Shown here: positions 36,501 through 48,604 of the stretch, in pieces | Layout: every line of letters starts with the position of its first letter | How positions within the stretch are numbered: the first letter of the stretch is position 1 | Source: Heterotrichella gracilis | Taxonomy: Eukaryota > Sar > Xanthophyceae > Tribonematales > Xanthonemataceae | Length of the DNA stretch: 64,000 bases | Assembly: GCA_032358255.1 (NCBI GenBank) | Contig: JAULBX010006331.1 | Span: 1 to 64,000 of the forward strand | Reading direction: 5' to 3' | The notes under the pieces: generated by a model | What the model saw: only the letters and a program-made list of their open reading frames with translations | The model's database searches: none | What the model was told of the DNA's origin: nothing | Program-made: the position numbers and the translations under genes

Positions 36501-36969
36501 CCCCCACGCAACCCAGGACCCTGCGCCGGAGGACCTCGAGCCAGCGCCGGAACCCGCCTCCGCCGGCGGCACCGCCCTCAGCAGCCGCAACGGCGACGTG
36601 GAGCTCACCGCCCCCTATCCCGGCCCAACCCCCTCCAGCCCCAGCGCACCCGGCATGGAATCCCTCGGCACCTCCATGCTGGCCGCAGGCACAGACCGCT
36701 CCTACTCCACCTCCGCACAAAGCAACACCTCCAGCACACCCGAGGTCCCGGCGGCGTTGTCGGCGGCTGCGGCGGAGCCCCCGCGGGGGAATGCGCCGCC
36801 CCGTCAGACTGTGGACGCGCACGGCAACCCGCTGACCATGGTGGTGACCATGCGGGAGCTGTACCTCACCGAGACGCCCATGCTGGACTATGCGCGGGTG
36901 ACGGCGGAGGCGCCCGCGCCCTGGATGAGCGGCAGGCGGCCGAGTGGCAGCCAGGCGAGGAGGCAGTGA
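33574..36969 (+). CDS. Secretory-pathway transmembrane RING-HC protein (putative E3 ligase)
   Basis: Not assigned to a named family. Seven exons (33574-33788, 33973-34129, 34402-34554, 35186-35334, 35544-35608, 35970-36202, 36517-36969) give 474 residues. There is an N-terminal signal peptide (MTNIGLVLGALLYVSSACA) and a luminal/extracellular part of about 140 residues. A Ser/Pro linker follows, then a Cys-rich stretch (CCC, CRCC, CC, C). One transmembrane helix follows (FAFVMLAVLALAAIFSIAAI). The cytosolic part has a RING-HC: CPIC, CKHGTCAAC, CPLC. The tail is Pro/Ala/Ser-rich. The topology suggests a type I membrane E3 ubiquitin ligase with a luminal sensor. That function is inference. The exon 4 donor is GCAAGT, a GC-AG intron, required by phase. 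Confidence 0.8.
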
Positions 36970-39366
36970 TGTGATGGGATGGAGGGGTGGGCAGCGGCAC
37001 AATCTATATACCGTATCATGGTACAGGTGGGATGTTCATAGGGAGGTGGGCAGGCCTATGTATTTTCCTCTCCAAATGGTCAAGAATGCAGAAGTCTAGA
37101 TAAATGGTTTCAGATGATGTACACTAATGTGGGGGTATGACTATTATGGCATTTGACGTTTTACGAGGATTTTCTAGACCCGTGGCTGGGTGCTATAGCT
37201 AGCAGTTGATGCGCATTTCCTTTTGCTTTTATACTGAACAACCTGTTTGTTTTGTTTTCTGGTAGTTAATGTATTCAAGCCCAGAATGGATCCTTCCTGC
37301 CAAAATGAGTTGTAGGTTTGTAGTTTCCTGCAGTAAAATACCACCTAGCTGCAAGTTGTCACAAGTGAGTCATGAACAAATTTGACCAGCTGTTCTGGAT
37401 GGTTGTGGTGCCCTGGTGCCCCTTTGTGCGTTCCCTTCCTTTCAAAGGCTTCAAGTTTCTCCTACAGTTATCGTGATCTGAAGAATAATACCCAAAAATA
37501 GTATAATATCATTCAGTGACACGCAGCCCGTCTGTGGGGTGTTGGGTTTGTTTTGGGAAACTTTCAGGAAATCCCTGTTTTTGGAACCCAATCTTATTGA
37601 TGCAATCAGTAAAGATGATGCCTGCAGGCCTGGTCTAGATCTAGACGATCGTAGTAAACTAGAAGCTTCGAAGGTTTCACAAGCGATGCACTCCATTGGA
37701 AGTTGGCAACTTCAAGTTGGAAGTGACATAAGAAAGTATCACAGTCGACAATGACTTCATCGATCAAAGCTGCCAAGCTAACACAAGGGCCCCCTGACTC
37801 CGCCTCTGTGCGTTCCCTCGGGCAACTTGCAGAAAGCTTAGTTGCGTGCTTGCAGAAAGCTGTCACACGTGTATCACTTTGGCAAGTCTTGCCAAAATGA
37901 TTCTTGGAATCACTCAAGGTTTGGCAAGAATCATTGCCTAGTGACTAGTCCCGGCACTACTAGCAAAATGGCATATTGAATAGTGGGTACTTATTTCACC
38001 GTGAGGATCTAGCTGGCCCAAGCAGTACAAACTCTGCACATAACCTGTTGGCATGAGATGCAAACTTCTCACGTATACGACACAGGTATTACCAAATGCA
38101 AGAGCGGCAAGTTTCTCTGGCCACATCAGTATGATGGTCAGGAGGCCCTGGCCCCTAGCAAGCACAGGAAATTCCTAGCAGTTGTCTACTGTCATAGTCT
38201 GGGACCTCTCGTGGGGTAACCACCGCTGTACTTGTGCATGCCATTTGGCATTGTACACAGCGACACAAAAGGACACGCGGCATGCAAGACTCAGGTCTCT
38301 ACTCTCATGATTCACCACCCCACGCACTCTGGAAAATGTTATCCCAAGACCACACCATGGTGCGGTGCACACCAAGGCTGGCACGGCCCCATCCTGCCAC
38401 ATACACATTCCATGTAACATGCGCACGATGTGGCACCCTCTTCCTTCATCAAAGTCCTCCTGATCACTCAGTCCTCCTGATCGCCTAGCCTCCTGCCAGT
38501 CCCAATAGCTGTTCCAGCCCTGTCGCCCACTGGCCACTAGAACAAGAATGGAGCCCATGGAGTGAGCCTGCGCATGCCTCATGCCACTCCCCGATAGCTG
38601 ATCCCGCCCTGCCACCTCCTGTTCATCAGAACATGAATGGAGCACCTAGAGTGGGCCTACGTCTCTGGGCTGAGACCCATCCTGCACGTGCCCACCACGC
38701 AGCCTTCTCCCTAAGAGCCGCGCGGTCCAGCAGACCGCCTTGATGCGTGTGCTAGTAGGGTGCGTGCCCCCCTAGCAGACCATCTTGCAGCTAGTAGGGT
38801 GCGTAGCCCCGTTTATGCTGCTGCTTGTGGCTCGCCTGTTTGCCGTAGTAGGGCGACGGCACTGCCAGTGTGGCAGTGGGGTAGGTGGACCCAATCCCAG
38901 GTGGCAGCAGGCTGCGGTCTCCTGCAACAGGGGTCCAGGATTTAGGTGGCAGCAGGTAGGAATTGAGGGTTAGGGTTGTAGAATTAAATTATTCTGCTAA
39001 GTTGAATAACCCTAGTCCTAAATGTTCGGGTTGTAATAAATGCAAATCTATCACATTGTGGCTAAACTGCGCCGTTTGCACCCGCGCCATGTGCATGTAC
39101 TCGAGTGTGATCATGACACTGTGCGAATTGTATTCCATGCTGCCCAGGCACACACCACCGCGACAAGTGCAGCATGGCCCCCACATGCCACTCCGCGCGC
39201 CCCACACAAGCTCACAAGCAGGAACCCCAAACTAAACCCCTACACAAGCTCACATGCAGGAACCCTAAACTAAAACCCTACACAAGCTCACAAACAGGAA
39301 CCCTACAACCCAACACATGTAGGAATCCTAAACTCTACACAAGAAGGAGCCCTGAACCGCTCACAG
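36970..39366. other. Convergent intergenic region with decayed duplications; no gene seen
   Basis: This is the longest gene-free stretch (2.4 kb). The frames are short. A diverged tandem duplication of about 90 bp is visible: the block around 38496-38570 (CAATAGCTGTTCCAGCCCTG, then ATGGAGCCCATGGAGTG) recurs around 38589-38660 (CGATAGCTGATCCCGCCCTG, then ATGGAGCACCTAGAGTG). CTAGTAGGGTGCGTG is repeated near 38752 and 38792. No transposase or RNA gene was recognised. Confidence 0.45.
39204..39345. repeat. 38-bp minisatellite after the UIEF-like stop codon
   Basis: Units starting ACACAAGCTCACA at 39204, 39242 and 39280 give an exact 38-bp period. Each contains GCAGGAACC followed by CTAAAC-like telomeric sequence. 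Further units decay up to about 39345. The array lies within or just beyond the 3' UTR of the minus-strand gene. Confidence 0.85.
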
Positions 39367-40932
39367 CTAGAAACCCAAACCCTGTATCAGCTCACCTGCT
39401 GCCTCCTCAGCGCCTCGCTCCCTGAACTTCTTGAGGACCGTGCTGCCGCGCGCCTTGGTGGCGTCGCCCTTGGAGGGAAGCACCTGCATGCAAGCATAAA
39501 GCTGGGGTGAGCAAAAATTTGCAAACCTTTTGGAGCCGCTGTTGCTTTCCATGCGTTCCCCAGTAACCAGCACATGGCAGCATTGCAACTGTGCAAAGTG
39601 GTAAATTTACTGATGTGGGTCGGGTCCAATGCCATGCATCGCCATGCACCGAGTGTGGATGGATGTTTGAGCTGGAGTGCCGAGAGATGCGCATGTATTG
39701 CCCAGGAACCCTTCACAATGCGGGAAAATATGCGCCATTGGGTGTGACAGCATTCCAGTGTGGTTATTACAGTTTAATTGATTCAGTGCACCGCTGGCGA
39801 GGATATGGTGTGGCCATCGGGGGCACACTAGTGACCAATGGCAAGCAAAACAGGATAAAACAGAACAATGCAGATTCTGCAGAATGGCAGTGCTCACCAG
39901 TCCATCTGCAAAGCGCGTCAGAGATTTGCCATCACTGATCATCCAGTCGTCCCTGAATGGGTCTCCACTCGGGGACGTGACGCGGATGTTGATGCAGTTG
40001 AGGGCTTCATTGAAGCTCTTGATGGTCATCTCCTGTTTTGACAAGCAATAGGGTGACCGCAGAATTTTGTAATGTCTTTCAAAACCGGCGGCTGCGGTGT
40101 GTAACACCTTAGGCACACAGAGCCCATGGCAAGTGCTTTCGGATCGGAAGCATTGCATGACGATGTTGCATGATGATGATGGCACTGCGTGCAATGGACT
40201 TACATTGCGATTGCCGTTGCTGTCCAGAGTGATTTTCCCAGAAGGCATGATCTGCAAGGAAGGTGATAGGTTACAGTACTGTTGTGGAGGTGCAACCAGC
40301 CTCGAATAATCCAGCCACTAACATCAAACAATGCAAGGCTTACCCGGACAATCTCACTGCGCTTGAAAGTGAACACCACGTCACCACTTCCCTCCTCCAG
40401 ATAGCAGTCTTGATCCTGGAATAAAAGCGCAGTGGGTATTTGGCACAGCAGTGTGGACAGCAGTGTAACATGCATGCATATGCAAAACCTGCACCTGTCT
40501 GATGTCTCTCTGCTGGAAGCGTTTCTGGGGCTGCGGGTGTTGCCTGGGTGGGTATTCTTGGTACGCTCGTTTGCCACCAGTGTACCCTTGCTGTGGGGCT
40601 GCTGGCTGCACTGCAACAAAGCGAGGTCCCTGCTCGTGTCCCTGCTCATAGCTCGTGTCATGAAACTGCCCACCACGGCCACCCGACCCCCTTCCCCTTC
40701 CCCTGAAACCAGCCTCTTTCGGGTGAGGTTGGTAGTCTTCTGCAGGTGCAAACCTGCCTCCTCTGCCCCTTGCGCCACCCCTGCCCCGTCCGAACCCTCG
40801 ACCTCCCTGGAAATTCTGCTTTGCATGCTGCACTTGGGGTTTGGGGTTGGACGCCTTGTGCTGTTCCTTGCTTTTCTTAATCCTATCATCTAGGCTCATG
40901 TTGAGCCCAAAGGGCACACCTTCGTCCGCCAT
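39367..40932 (-). CDS. UIEF-like UAP56-binding mRNA export factor
   Basis: A predicted nuclear RNA-binding adaptor handing mRNA to the export machinery. Five exons (40932-40495, 40415-40344, 40251-40204, 40032-39898, 39483-39367) give 269 residues. Near the N-terminus MSLDDRIKKS fits the UAP56-binding motif of ALY and UIF proteins. An RGG/RG-rich region follows (GGRGFGRGRGGARGRGGRF and FRGRGRGSGGRGG). The C-terminal half (CYLEEGSGDVVFTFKRSEIV, SGKITLDSNGNRN, NALN-type CINIRVTSPSG, WMISDGKSLTRFADG) resembles the conserved plant domain of UIEF1/UIEF2. That match is from memory and only moderately sure. The frame after exon 5 runs through a possible donor (GTGAGCTG at 39395) to a stop at 39367, so a further spliced exon is possible. 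Confidence 0.7.
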
Positions 40933-42146
40933 TGCTGCCAGTAGTGGGTGCACGGGACTCGGTTTTCGAATGGCAATCAAAACACGGTGCTAGCCAAAGT
41001 GCCCCATCACATACAGCGTTGCGCGCAACCAGTGTCCTGCAAGTGGGTTCTCTGGAGCTAAGGAAAAGCGTTCCATATAAAACGTATCTCAGAACATTTC
41101 GACGTGCAGTGCGTCATTCTTCAGCGTATATGATGAATGCACAGTTTCTCATCAAGAACATATTACATCCCCAAATCCCCGACCATACCAATTGCATCCT
41201 TAATGTTTGCCCCTTCATAGAAAGGTAGCTCCATCGTATATGTGCTTATAGCACCACCGGTGAGACAGTTCTCTTTGCAAGTATTACCTGGGAGGTGCGT
41301 ACGCTCAAACTGCAGCGGCTATTTACGAGGTGGGTTTAATAGCCCACATTCATTGCACATCATCAAGCTCTCAACTCCGCTACGAAGTGCCTCGCCGTCC
41401 GCTAAACACGCTTCTCCACTGCATAACACCACTGCAGTGGCCCTTGATCGAGGCGGGTTCTTACTCAGCCAGCTAGGTAAAACGCATGCATGAGCAACTT
41501 TGAGGCATGCATGCATACACGCACGGCCGATACCACCCGTACCAGACCCCTGTGCCCCGCCACCTGGTCACCACCAACCACTGGGTTTATCACTCGTTAA
41601 AGCCTTACATTAACCCGCCTTCTGTCCAGGTTTCCAGCTCGCGCTGTTTCCCAGCTTGCCTCACCTAGCTATCACAGACTCTTGTGCCCGCCTGCAACCC
41701 TGTCAGCTCAAGGTTGTTTGGCCACCACGCCATTCTTCCTAATTGGTAGACAGACAGAAGGAGCCAGCGGGACGCACACAGCAGCGCGGGGGTGGGTTGG
41801 CGCCAGGGTGTTGAGGGACACGGGGGTTAGCGGAGCCTGCGGGGGCACAAATAGAAAAGCCTGGAAAGCTCGATTCCACCCATCACCTACCCCTTCCTTG
41901 GCACATCAAACGGGCTGCCGCACTCAGCCTGGCAGAGGCCAATCCCCCCCTCAGCCTGAATCAGTCCCAGCAGGCAGACGAGTTTAGGGCTTCAGGGTAC
42001 CACCACCCGCCCCGCCATGGGGCAAGGGTGGGCAGCCATGGCTAGGACCTGAACCCACCACCAAGGCAAGGGCACACACCGTAAGCCCTGAGGCACACCC
42101 TACCGGGCTTGCCAGCCCCCGCTGCGTCGGGACCAAAGGTGGGTGC
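40933..42146. promoter_or_regulatory. Divergent promoter region UIEF-like / CPSF100
   Basis: This 1.2-kb gap lies between opposed start codons. No recognisable coding frame or RNA gene is seen. Its length leaves room for 5' UTR exons on either side. Confidence 0.35.
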
Positions 42147-45100
42147 ATGGGGATCCCCATCACGCTCACCCCCATCTCGGGGGCCAGGGACGCCGGCCCG
42201 CTGTGCTACCACCTGCAAATCAAGGGCTTCAACTTCCTCCTGGACTGCGGCTGGAACGACTTCTTCGACCTCGAGTCCCTTGCCCCCTTGATAGCCCTAG
42301 CCCCCAAGATCGACGCCGTCCTCCTCTCCCACCCTGATATTAACCACCTGGGCGCCCTCCCGCTTCTGGTGGCAAAGTATGACCTCACCGCGCCCATCTA
42401 CGCCACCAGCCCTGTGCAGAAGATGGGGCTGATGCACGTGTACGACCAGTACCTTGCCTTCCACCAGGCGCAGGAGTTTGATGTGTTTTCGCTGGATGAC
42501 GTGGACGAGGCCTTTGGGCGCATCAAGCAGCTGCGGTACTTGCAGAACGTCACTGTCAGCGGTGCGTACTTGGGAGGGGGTCATGGGAGGGTGCATGCAA
42601 GAGTTCATGCAAGGGCACAATCAAGGGCACATTGGGCCCCAATGATTGGGGTGCATCAGGATTGCATGTGAGGGTACTCCATGCGCGGGTTCATGGTAAG
42701 GTGCATGTGGGGATACATGCAAGGGTACAAGCGAGGCCATGTACTAGGGTACATGCAAGTGCACATGTGAGGCGATGTGCTAGGATGCATGCGAGGGTGC
42801 ACGGGATTGAACTCCATGTGCTGTGCAGCAGGACAGGCATCTATGTTGGGGTATTCAAATGCCTGCAACATGCATCATCATCACAAGTGCGCACTCCAAC
42901 CCGTCCATCCACTGTTAAACTCCTTTTAACACCCACCCCCTTGCCGCCCAGGCAAGGGCCTAGATTTCCTGCTAGTGCCCATCGCCGCCGGCCACCTCAT
43001 AGGGGGGACTGCATGGCGGATCATCCACGACGGGGAGGAAATCGTGTACGCCATTGACTACAACCACCGCAAGGAGCGCCACCTGGTGGGGACTGCGCTG
43101 GAGGCAGCCGTCAGCAGGCCTGCGCTGCTGATCACTGACGCCTGGAATGCGCTCAAGGGGGCAAAAAAGGAGGGGAGGCAGGGGGAGGCGGACAGGTGAG
43201 TGGGTGCTGCGGGCGCCTGGTTGGACATATCTGGTGCATGCAGACATGGTTGGGCGAGAAATGCGGTCACGCAAGTAACGCAGGCTAGTGCCAAGATTTG
43301 TTTGCCCACAGCAAGAAAAAACAACCTCCCTGCATTTCTCAGGGCCCCCACTCGCACTCCTCTTTGCAGCAAGCTCCCTTTTGTCTTAAAAGAATTTCCC
43401 TGAAAACCCCTCATTCTTTGCAGCGAGCTCCTGTCCCTCATCATGCGCACCCTGCGGAGCAACGGCAGCGTGCTCCTGCCCGTGGACGCAGCGGGCAGGG
43501 TCCTTGAGCTCATCATGATCCTGGAGGCGCACTGGTCGCGAGACAACCTGAGCTACCCCATGGCGCTGCTCAGTAGTGTGGCCTACCGCACCCTGGAGTT
43601 TGCCAAGAGCCAGCTGGAGTGGATGAACGAAGAGATACTGGCCACCTTTGGACACAGGCGGAACAACCCCTTCAGCTGCAGGTGAGTGCACATGGGCTAC
43701 TCTAATTACTCAGGACCTTGCAAAATCTGCGCATACTTGGCTTTCCATGCTTACTTTGAAGGTGCTGTCAGCACTGACAAGGTGGCCCTGCTTGTGCTAA
43801 AGGGACTGCTCGTCTTACAAGTTAATGTACTGCGTGCGGCTGACCAACCCAATGCACGCCTGCAGGTACCTCTCAAGCTTTGCCGCAATGTGCGCAATTC
43901 CCATTGCATGCTGCTGACCAACTAAAGCATCGATGCAGGTACCTGAAGCTGTGCCACAACCTGCACGACTTCCAGTCCTTACCTGCTGGCCCCAAGGTGG
44001 TGCTGGCCACACTGTCCAGCCTGGAGTCAGGCATGGCCCGCCAGCTGGCAGTGGAGTGGGCACAGGACCCGCGCAACCTCATCCTGTTCACATCAGCAGC
44101 ACAGGTACAGTCACAGGAGCCGTTGCAGTTACGTGCGTGCCCTGTGTGGGGATGCATTGGCTGATTGCTGTCGTGAGCCATGCCATGCACTTTTGCCAGC
44201 ACAAGCCATGAACCTTGCCTTTCACCCTTGCACGTATGCTGCGTCCTGAGAAAAGGACTTTTTTCTACGGTAAATTTTCAACCGTGATCGTATGTACAGG
44301 AGGTTATTTTTTATAAGTGTACTTCTCTCATAATTACCTCAAAAATTACTATGCAATTACTGACAATTATGATTGTTATTATGGTCTGTCTACATGCATG
44401 TATCATTGACAAAACCATCGCATTTGGCTCAACCCCGCATTTAAGCCACGGCACTCTGCTGGGCCCTCGCAGGAGGGCACATTAGGTCACTGCCTTCAGG
44501 AGTACGCCACCGCCCCGGGGGTGCTGCAATTAAATGTGGCCCTCTCCCGCCGGGTACCCCTGGAGGGGGCGGAATTGGAGGCATTTCTGGAGGCCCGGCG
44601 GGCCCAGCAGGAGGCAGAGGCAGTGGTGGAGGCGCAGCCCGCCATGGAGCAGCCGCTGAGGTAAGAAAACCCTTTCAAACACTAAATAGGCAGCCATGGA
44701 CCAGCGGCTGAGGCAGGGAAGGAGCGGGCTGCACTCTTGGGTTGCTGAGTACCCAACGCACCCAATGGCAATAATGGGGCAAAAGGAGAACATTAATGGC
44801 AGGGAAGGAAGCGCTGATGAGGGACAATTTAGGTGGAGCACCCAGGGTGCGTTGCAGCTGGCTAGGCAAGTGTATTTGTCAATCTGAACGTCTACTCAAA
44901 CGCGTCCAAAACCCTAAATAGTCAGCCATGGAGCAGCGGCGGATGTAGGAAAGGAGAGGGCTGCACTCCTGTGTACTCAGCAACCCTTTTTCAAACTCTG
45001 TGTTATTGAGTATCCAAACGCACTCAATGGCAGGGATCGGAAAATGAGAAAATTAATGGCTGGGAATGAAATGCATACAAGGGACAATCAGGTGGAACAC

Positions 45101-47444
45101 CCAGGGTGTGGTTTGGATGGCTAGGCATTACAAAGCAGGTTGCCTTGCGTGACGCTGTGTGTGCATGTGTGTGTTGCAGGAGCAGCTCGCTGAGGATTGG
45201 GCGGGTGGTGCATGGAGCTGTGGGGATCCCTGAAATCATTGGTGTGGATGGGAAATTGGCTGCTGACGCTGGCGCGGATGTCCCAGACGTGCTCATCGAT
45301 GGTTTTGTGGTGCCCGAGGTAGGGATCAAGGAATTTGCGATGTAACGCACGCCTTATCTATACTTATCTATCCTGGGATTAACATGGTGGCCGCTGCTGT
45401 AGTCTGGAGTAGGGGCTGAGAATTATGCGTAAAGTCTATCGTCCAATATCTAATTGTGCTTTTACCTAATCATGTGGCACGCAGATGGTCTGCTGCAACA
45501 TGTTAGACTCCATAACCATGGGCGACATGATCTTCTAAATACTTGTCAACCACCTGACTGAAGTTTGGCTAGAGCGCTGCAGTTGCCCCCGTCCCCTACA
45601 CCCCGATGCCCATCTGACTGTGCGTGTTTCCTCCCCTGTGCAGGGTGCTGCTGGTCCTATGTTCCCCTTTGAGAGTGAGTGGGAGGAGGCGGTGTGGACC
45701 GACTATGGAATGGCACTCGAGCCGGATGAGTTCAAACCAAAGGAGCTGCTGGATGCAGGTATGGGGGAAGAGTGGTGTGTCTCCATGCGCATTTGCGATT
45801 TGAAAGAGTGGTGTGGACACTATCATGCTGCAGTGATCTTCACATTGCAGGAACATATCATGCTCATGGGCTCAGATATGGTCATACCATGCACTTCTGC
45901 TGGTGCACCTTTTGGGGTGTGGAAGGTTGACACTAAGATCCTCCACATCAGACACGCAGCACCATATTTGAACCCAGCTCTGATCTGAAGACATGAATTG
46001 CTCTTCAATCGTTTTTTTGGTCTGTGCAGCTGTCCGGGCTGTGGAGGAGGTGGACATGGAAGAAAACGAGGGAGGGGAGGAAGAGCTGCCGACGAAGATT
46101 GTGAGCAATGACGTGCGGGTGGTGGTGCGGGCGCGGGTGCAGCTCCTGGATGACTATGAGGGCCGATCAGATGGCCGCTCTATGCGCAACATCATCACGC
46201 ACGTGTGCCCCAGGCAGTGTGTGCTGGTGCATGGGACGGAGCAGGTGGGGCTGCATGCCAACTTGTTTCCATTAGAGGGGGTTTGCACTTGAGCCTTTAC
46301 AAGGGGCTTGGCACCTTGAAATACCTTACCAAGGGTTGTACTCACAGGATATTGGTTGTATGATTGCACCCAGTGGGCAATGGCTAGGCCTGGTGGTTTC
46401 ATCATGCAGCGTACACATGCCGTTTGACAAACTTTTTAATGCCACGCGTACAGTTTTCTCTGCATAAGTCATGTTACATCATGGCTCATGTATCCCCCAG
46501 CATGTGGCCACACCCACCCGCTACCTCCGTGCGCACATGCTTCCAAAACCCTAAGCCCTAAACCCTGCCCTGCAGGCCACCGCATCCCTGCAGTCCGCCA
46601 TCAGCGCTGAGCTGGCGCCTGACCGCTGCCACGTGGTGGCGCCAGCTGTCAACGAGCCAGTGGACGTCAGCATCACCACCAACTCCTACCAGGTGGTGCT
46701 GTCAGATGGCATCCTGGCCACGCTCAAGAGCCGGCCCATGCAGAAGTATGACATCGCGTGGATCGATGGGGTGATGGGTGCTGCGGAGGGGGAGGTGAGG
46801 GATGAATGGGAGGGGGGAGGGGGGCGATGACAGCATGTCATGGTGGCAATTGGCGATTGCAAGAGGGTCAATCCAAAATGTGGGAAGGTCCTGAGTTGGC
46901 ATAACAAATTGCCTGCTACATGCCGTTGACCGCTTTCTCTACTGGCACCACAATTAAGGCCAAAAATCCCATGTATTGTCCTGCTTGGCCTTTCACCTTG
47001 TGTTCGTCTTGGGTGTTTCAGCATTGGCTGTCATTCCATCATCATCTCCTTGCCTCTGCCAGAGCATTGCACTACCCACACAACAAGCAGACCACCACAA
47101 GCCCTTGGATACCTGCATGCGCCGCTCCCCCTTAACCCTTCACAAACCCTTGCCGCCCCCTCGCCGCCCAGGACCCGCTCCCTCAGCTGCTCCCCGCCCC
47201 CGCCGTGGACGTGTTTGGCAGCAGCGGGGGGGTGTTTGTGGGCCAAGTCAAGCTCTCCCAGCTGCTTCCCGCGCTGCGCAAGGCAGGCGTCCCCGCTCAG
47301 ATGGCGGGTGGGCAATTGTCGTGTGCCGGCAACGTGACTGTGCGAGCTCTGGGTGAGGAGGGCCAGCTGGTGGTGGAGGGGGCGCTGTCTGAGATGTTCT
47401 ACCGGGTGCGCGACGTGGTGTACGCGCAGTACCACATCTGCTGA
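42147..47444 (+). CDS. CPSF100: Cleavage and polyadenylation specificity factor 100 kDa (CPSF2)
   Basis: The non-catalytic metallo-beta-lactamase/beta-CASP partner of CPSF73 in the pre-mRNA 3'-end cleavage complex. Ten exons (42147-42561, 42952-43195, 43424-43681, 43939-44104, 44473-44660, 45180-45318, 45644-45758, 46030-46244, 46576-46794, 47172-47444) give 743 residues, normal for the family. The N-terminus [32 protein letters not shown] and [20 protein letters not shown] are typical. The zinc-binding HxHxDH of CPSF73 is replaced by HPDINH, as expected for the inactive paralogue. Beta-CASP blocks include [26 protein letters not shown], and [27 protein letters not shown] is the C-terminus. 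Introns 3 and 5 contain duplicated exon-edge sequence. Confidence 0.97.
43839..43985 (+). repeat. 73-bp tandem duplication spanning the CPSF100 exon 4 acceptor
   Basis: GCTGACCAAC..TGCAGGTACCT..AAGCT.TGCC.CAA recurs with an offset of 73-74 bp (43839 onward and 43913 onward). The downstream copy is the real acceptor and start of exon 4. The upstream copy is a diverged pseudo-exon edge inside intron 3 with its own CAG acceptor at 43863-43865. Confidence 0.75.
44643..45135 (+). repeat. Duplications of the CPSF100 exon 5 end inside intron 5
   Basis: The exon 5 end CCATGGAGCAGCCGCTGAG recurs as CCATGGACCAGCGGCTGAG (near 44693) and CCATGGAGCAGCGGCGGAT (near 44926). The two intronic copies head a diverged direct repeat of about 230 bp (about 44681-44912 and 44913-45135) that shares GGGCTGCACTC, CAATGGCA, ATTAATGGC, GGGACAAT and CACCCAGGGTG. 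Confidence 0.75.
46546..46571 (+). repeat. Telomere-like CCCTAAA tract before CPSF100 exon 9
   Basis: AAACCCTAAGCCCTAAACCC lies directly upstream of the CCTGCAG acceptor at 46575 and forms its pyrimidine tract. Confidence 0.75.
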
Positions 47445-48604
47445 CCCTCGCGCACCTGCATGCACCCGTTGGGTGGGTGCGAGCCTGCGGAAGGGAAGGC
47501 GCTGGGAGGGCTGCAGCGCGTGTCGATGGTGGATGGGGCTACCATTATTGTGGCATGTCTGCCTGGCCAGCGGGAGTGAGGTTGTGGATTTCAAAGGCGC
47601 ACTGATGGCACATCTCTGCCATGGCCCTGAATCCAGGCACTGAGTTTTGGCAATGCCTGCCCCTGTGAGTGTTGAACAATTTTTTTTGGCATTGTTTCGT
47701 TGGTGGACAGCCATTGGAGTTGAAGGCCCAATATGGGCCTGTTTGACTGGAGTGGTAACCGGTGGCTACAAGCGCACTGGTGCGTTTGCCATTGAGGCCC
47801 CCTGCAGGCTAGCCATCTCTCTTGACGATGTCTGTGCCAGTGTGCCTTCACAGTGACATGGTTCTCCAGGGACTGCTGGCGGTAGGACAGTCCTGCAAGG
47901 GCCTGCAGCCTGTGTATTACCAAGGACCTGCAGCCTGTGTAACCTCGTTTAGGGTTTAGCCTGGCCAAGTTGTCAGTGACACACAGAACCTTGGGTGATT
48001 GATTCTCCAGGATATAGTGGTTTGGGGTATCGTTTAATTCTACTACTTGCTGCGTGCAGCACTTGACTTTGCTTTACCGTCAAAGCAGCGAGTGTCATTT
48101 CAATTTAACACCCTCACCTATAGGTGGCCAGTAGGTATTACTAAGCATGAGTATGCGAGTATGCACTCTCTGTCAGACATGGGTCCCGACCTTGCAAGGC
48201 GCTGGACCAATATATCCAACCTCGGAGGCAATACAAGTAAACAGTGGTCCTGTTTTTGGGAGGTGTCAGTGTAGACAACTCCGGCGCGTAGCTACTAGGG
48301 TAGTTCTTATGGACAGAAACAGTGCAAGTATGATAACCCTAGTGGGATGGTAAAACCTTGCACGCGATACAAACACAAGAGACATACTTGCGTATGAACA
48401 TGCACCTGAACGATTAAGACGAGTTCCTACAACTCTCCGTACGTTTGTGTGTCGGTTGTAACCCGCGCTGTACACTACTCCTCAGTCGTTGTCTCGGCCT
48501 CGCGCCTTTTCCATGCCTTCAGGCCTCTAAGAGGCATCCCTTCACACCAGCAAGAGCATGTACTTTCCCTCGCACTCAATCACCTTTTTACCCGTATTTA
48601 TGAG
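47445..48604. other. Tandem intergenic region CPSF100 to CAP gene, no gene seen
   Basis: This 1.16-kb gap holds the CPSF100 3' UTR and the presumed CAP promoter. GACCTGCAGCCTGTGTA and TTACCAAGGACCTGCAGCCT form a small direct repeat near 47896-47945, and TGTAA at about 47938 is a possible poly(A) signal. No coding frame is convincing. Confidence 0.4.

Noticed and set aside
37451-37917. Overlapping frames on both strands in the RING/UIEF gap
   Set aside because: Short mutually antisense frames without family features.
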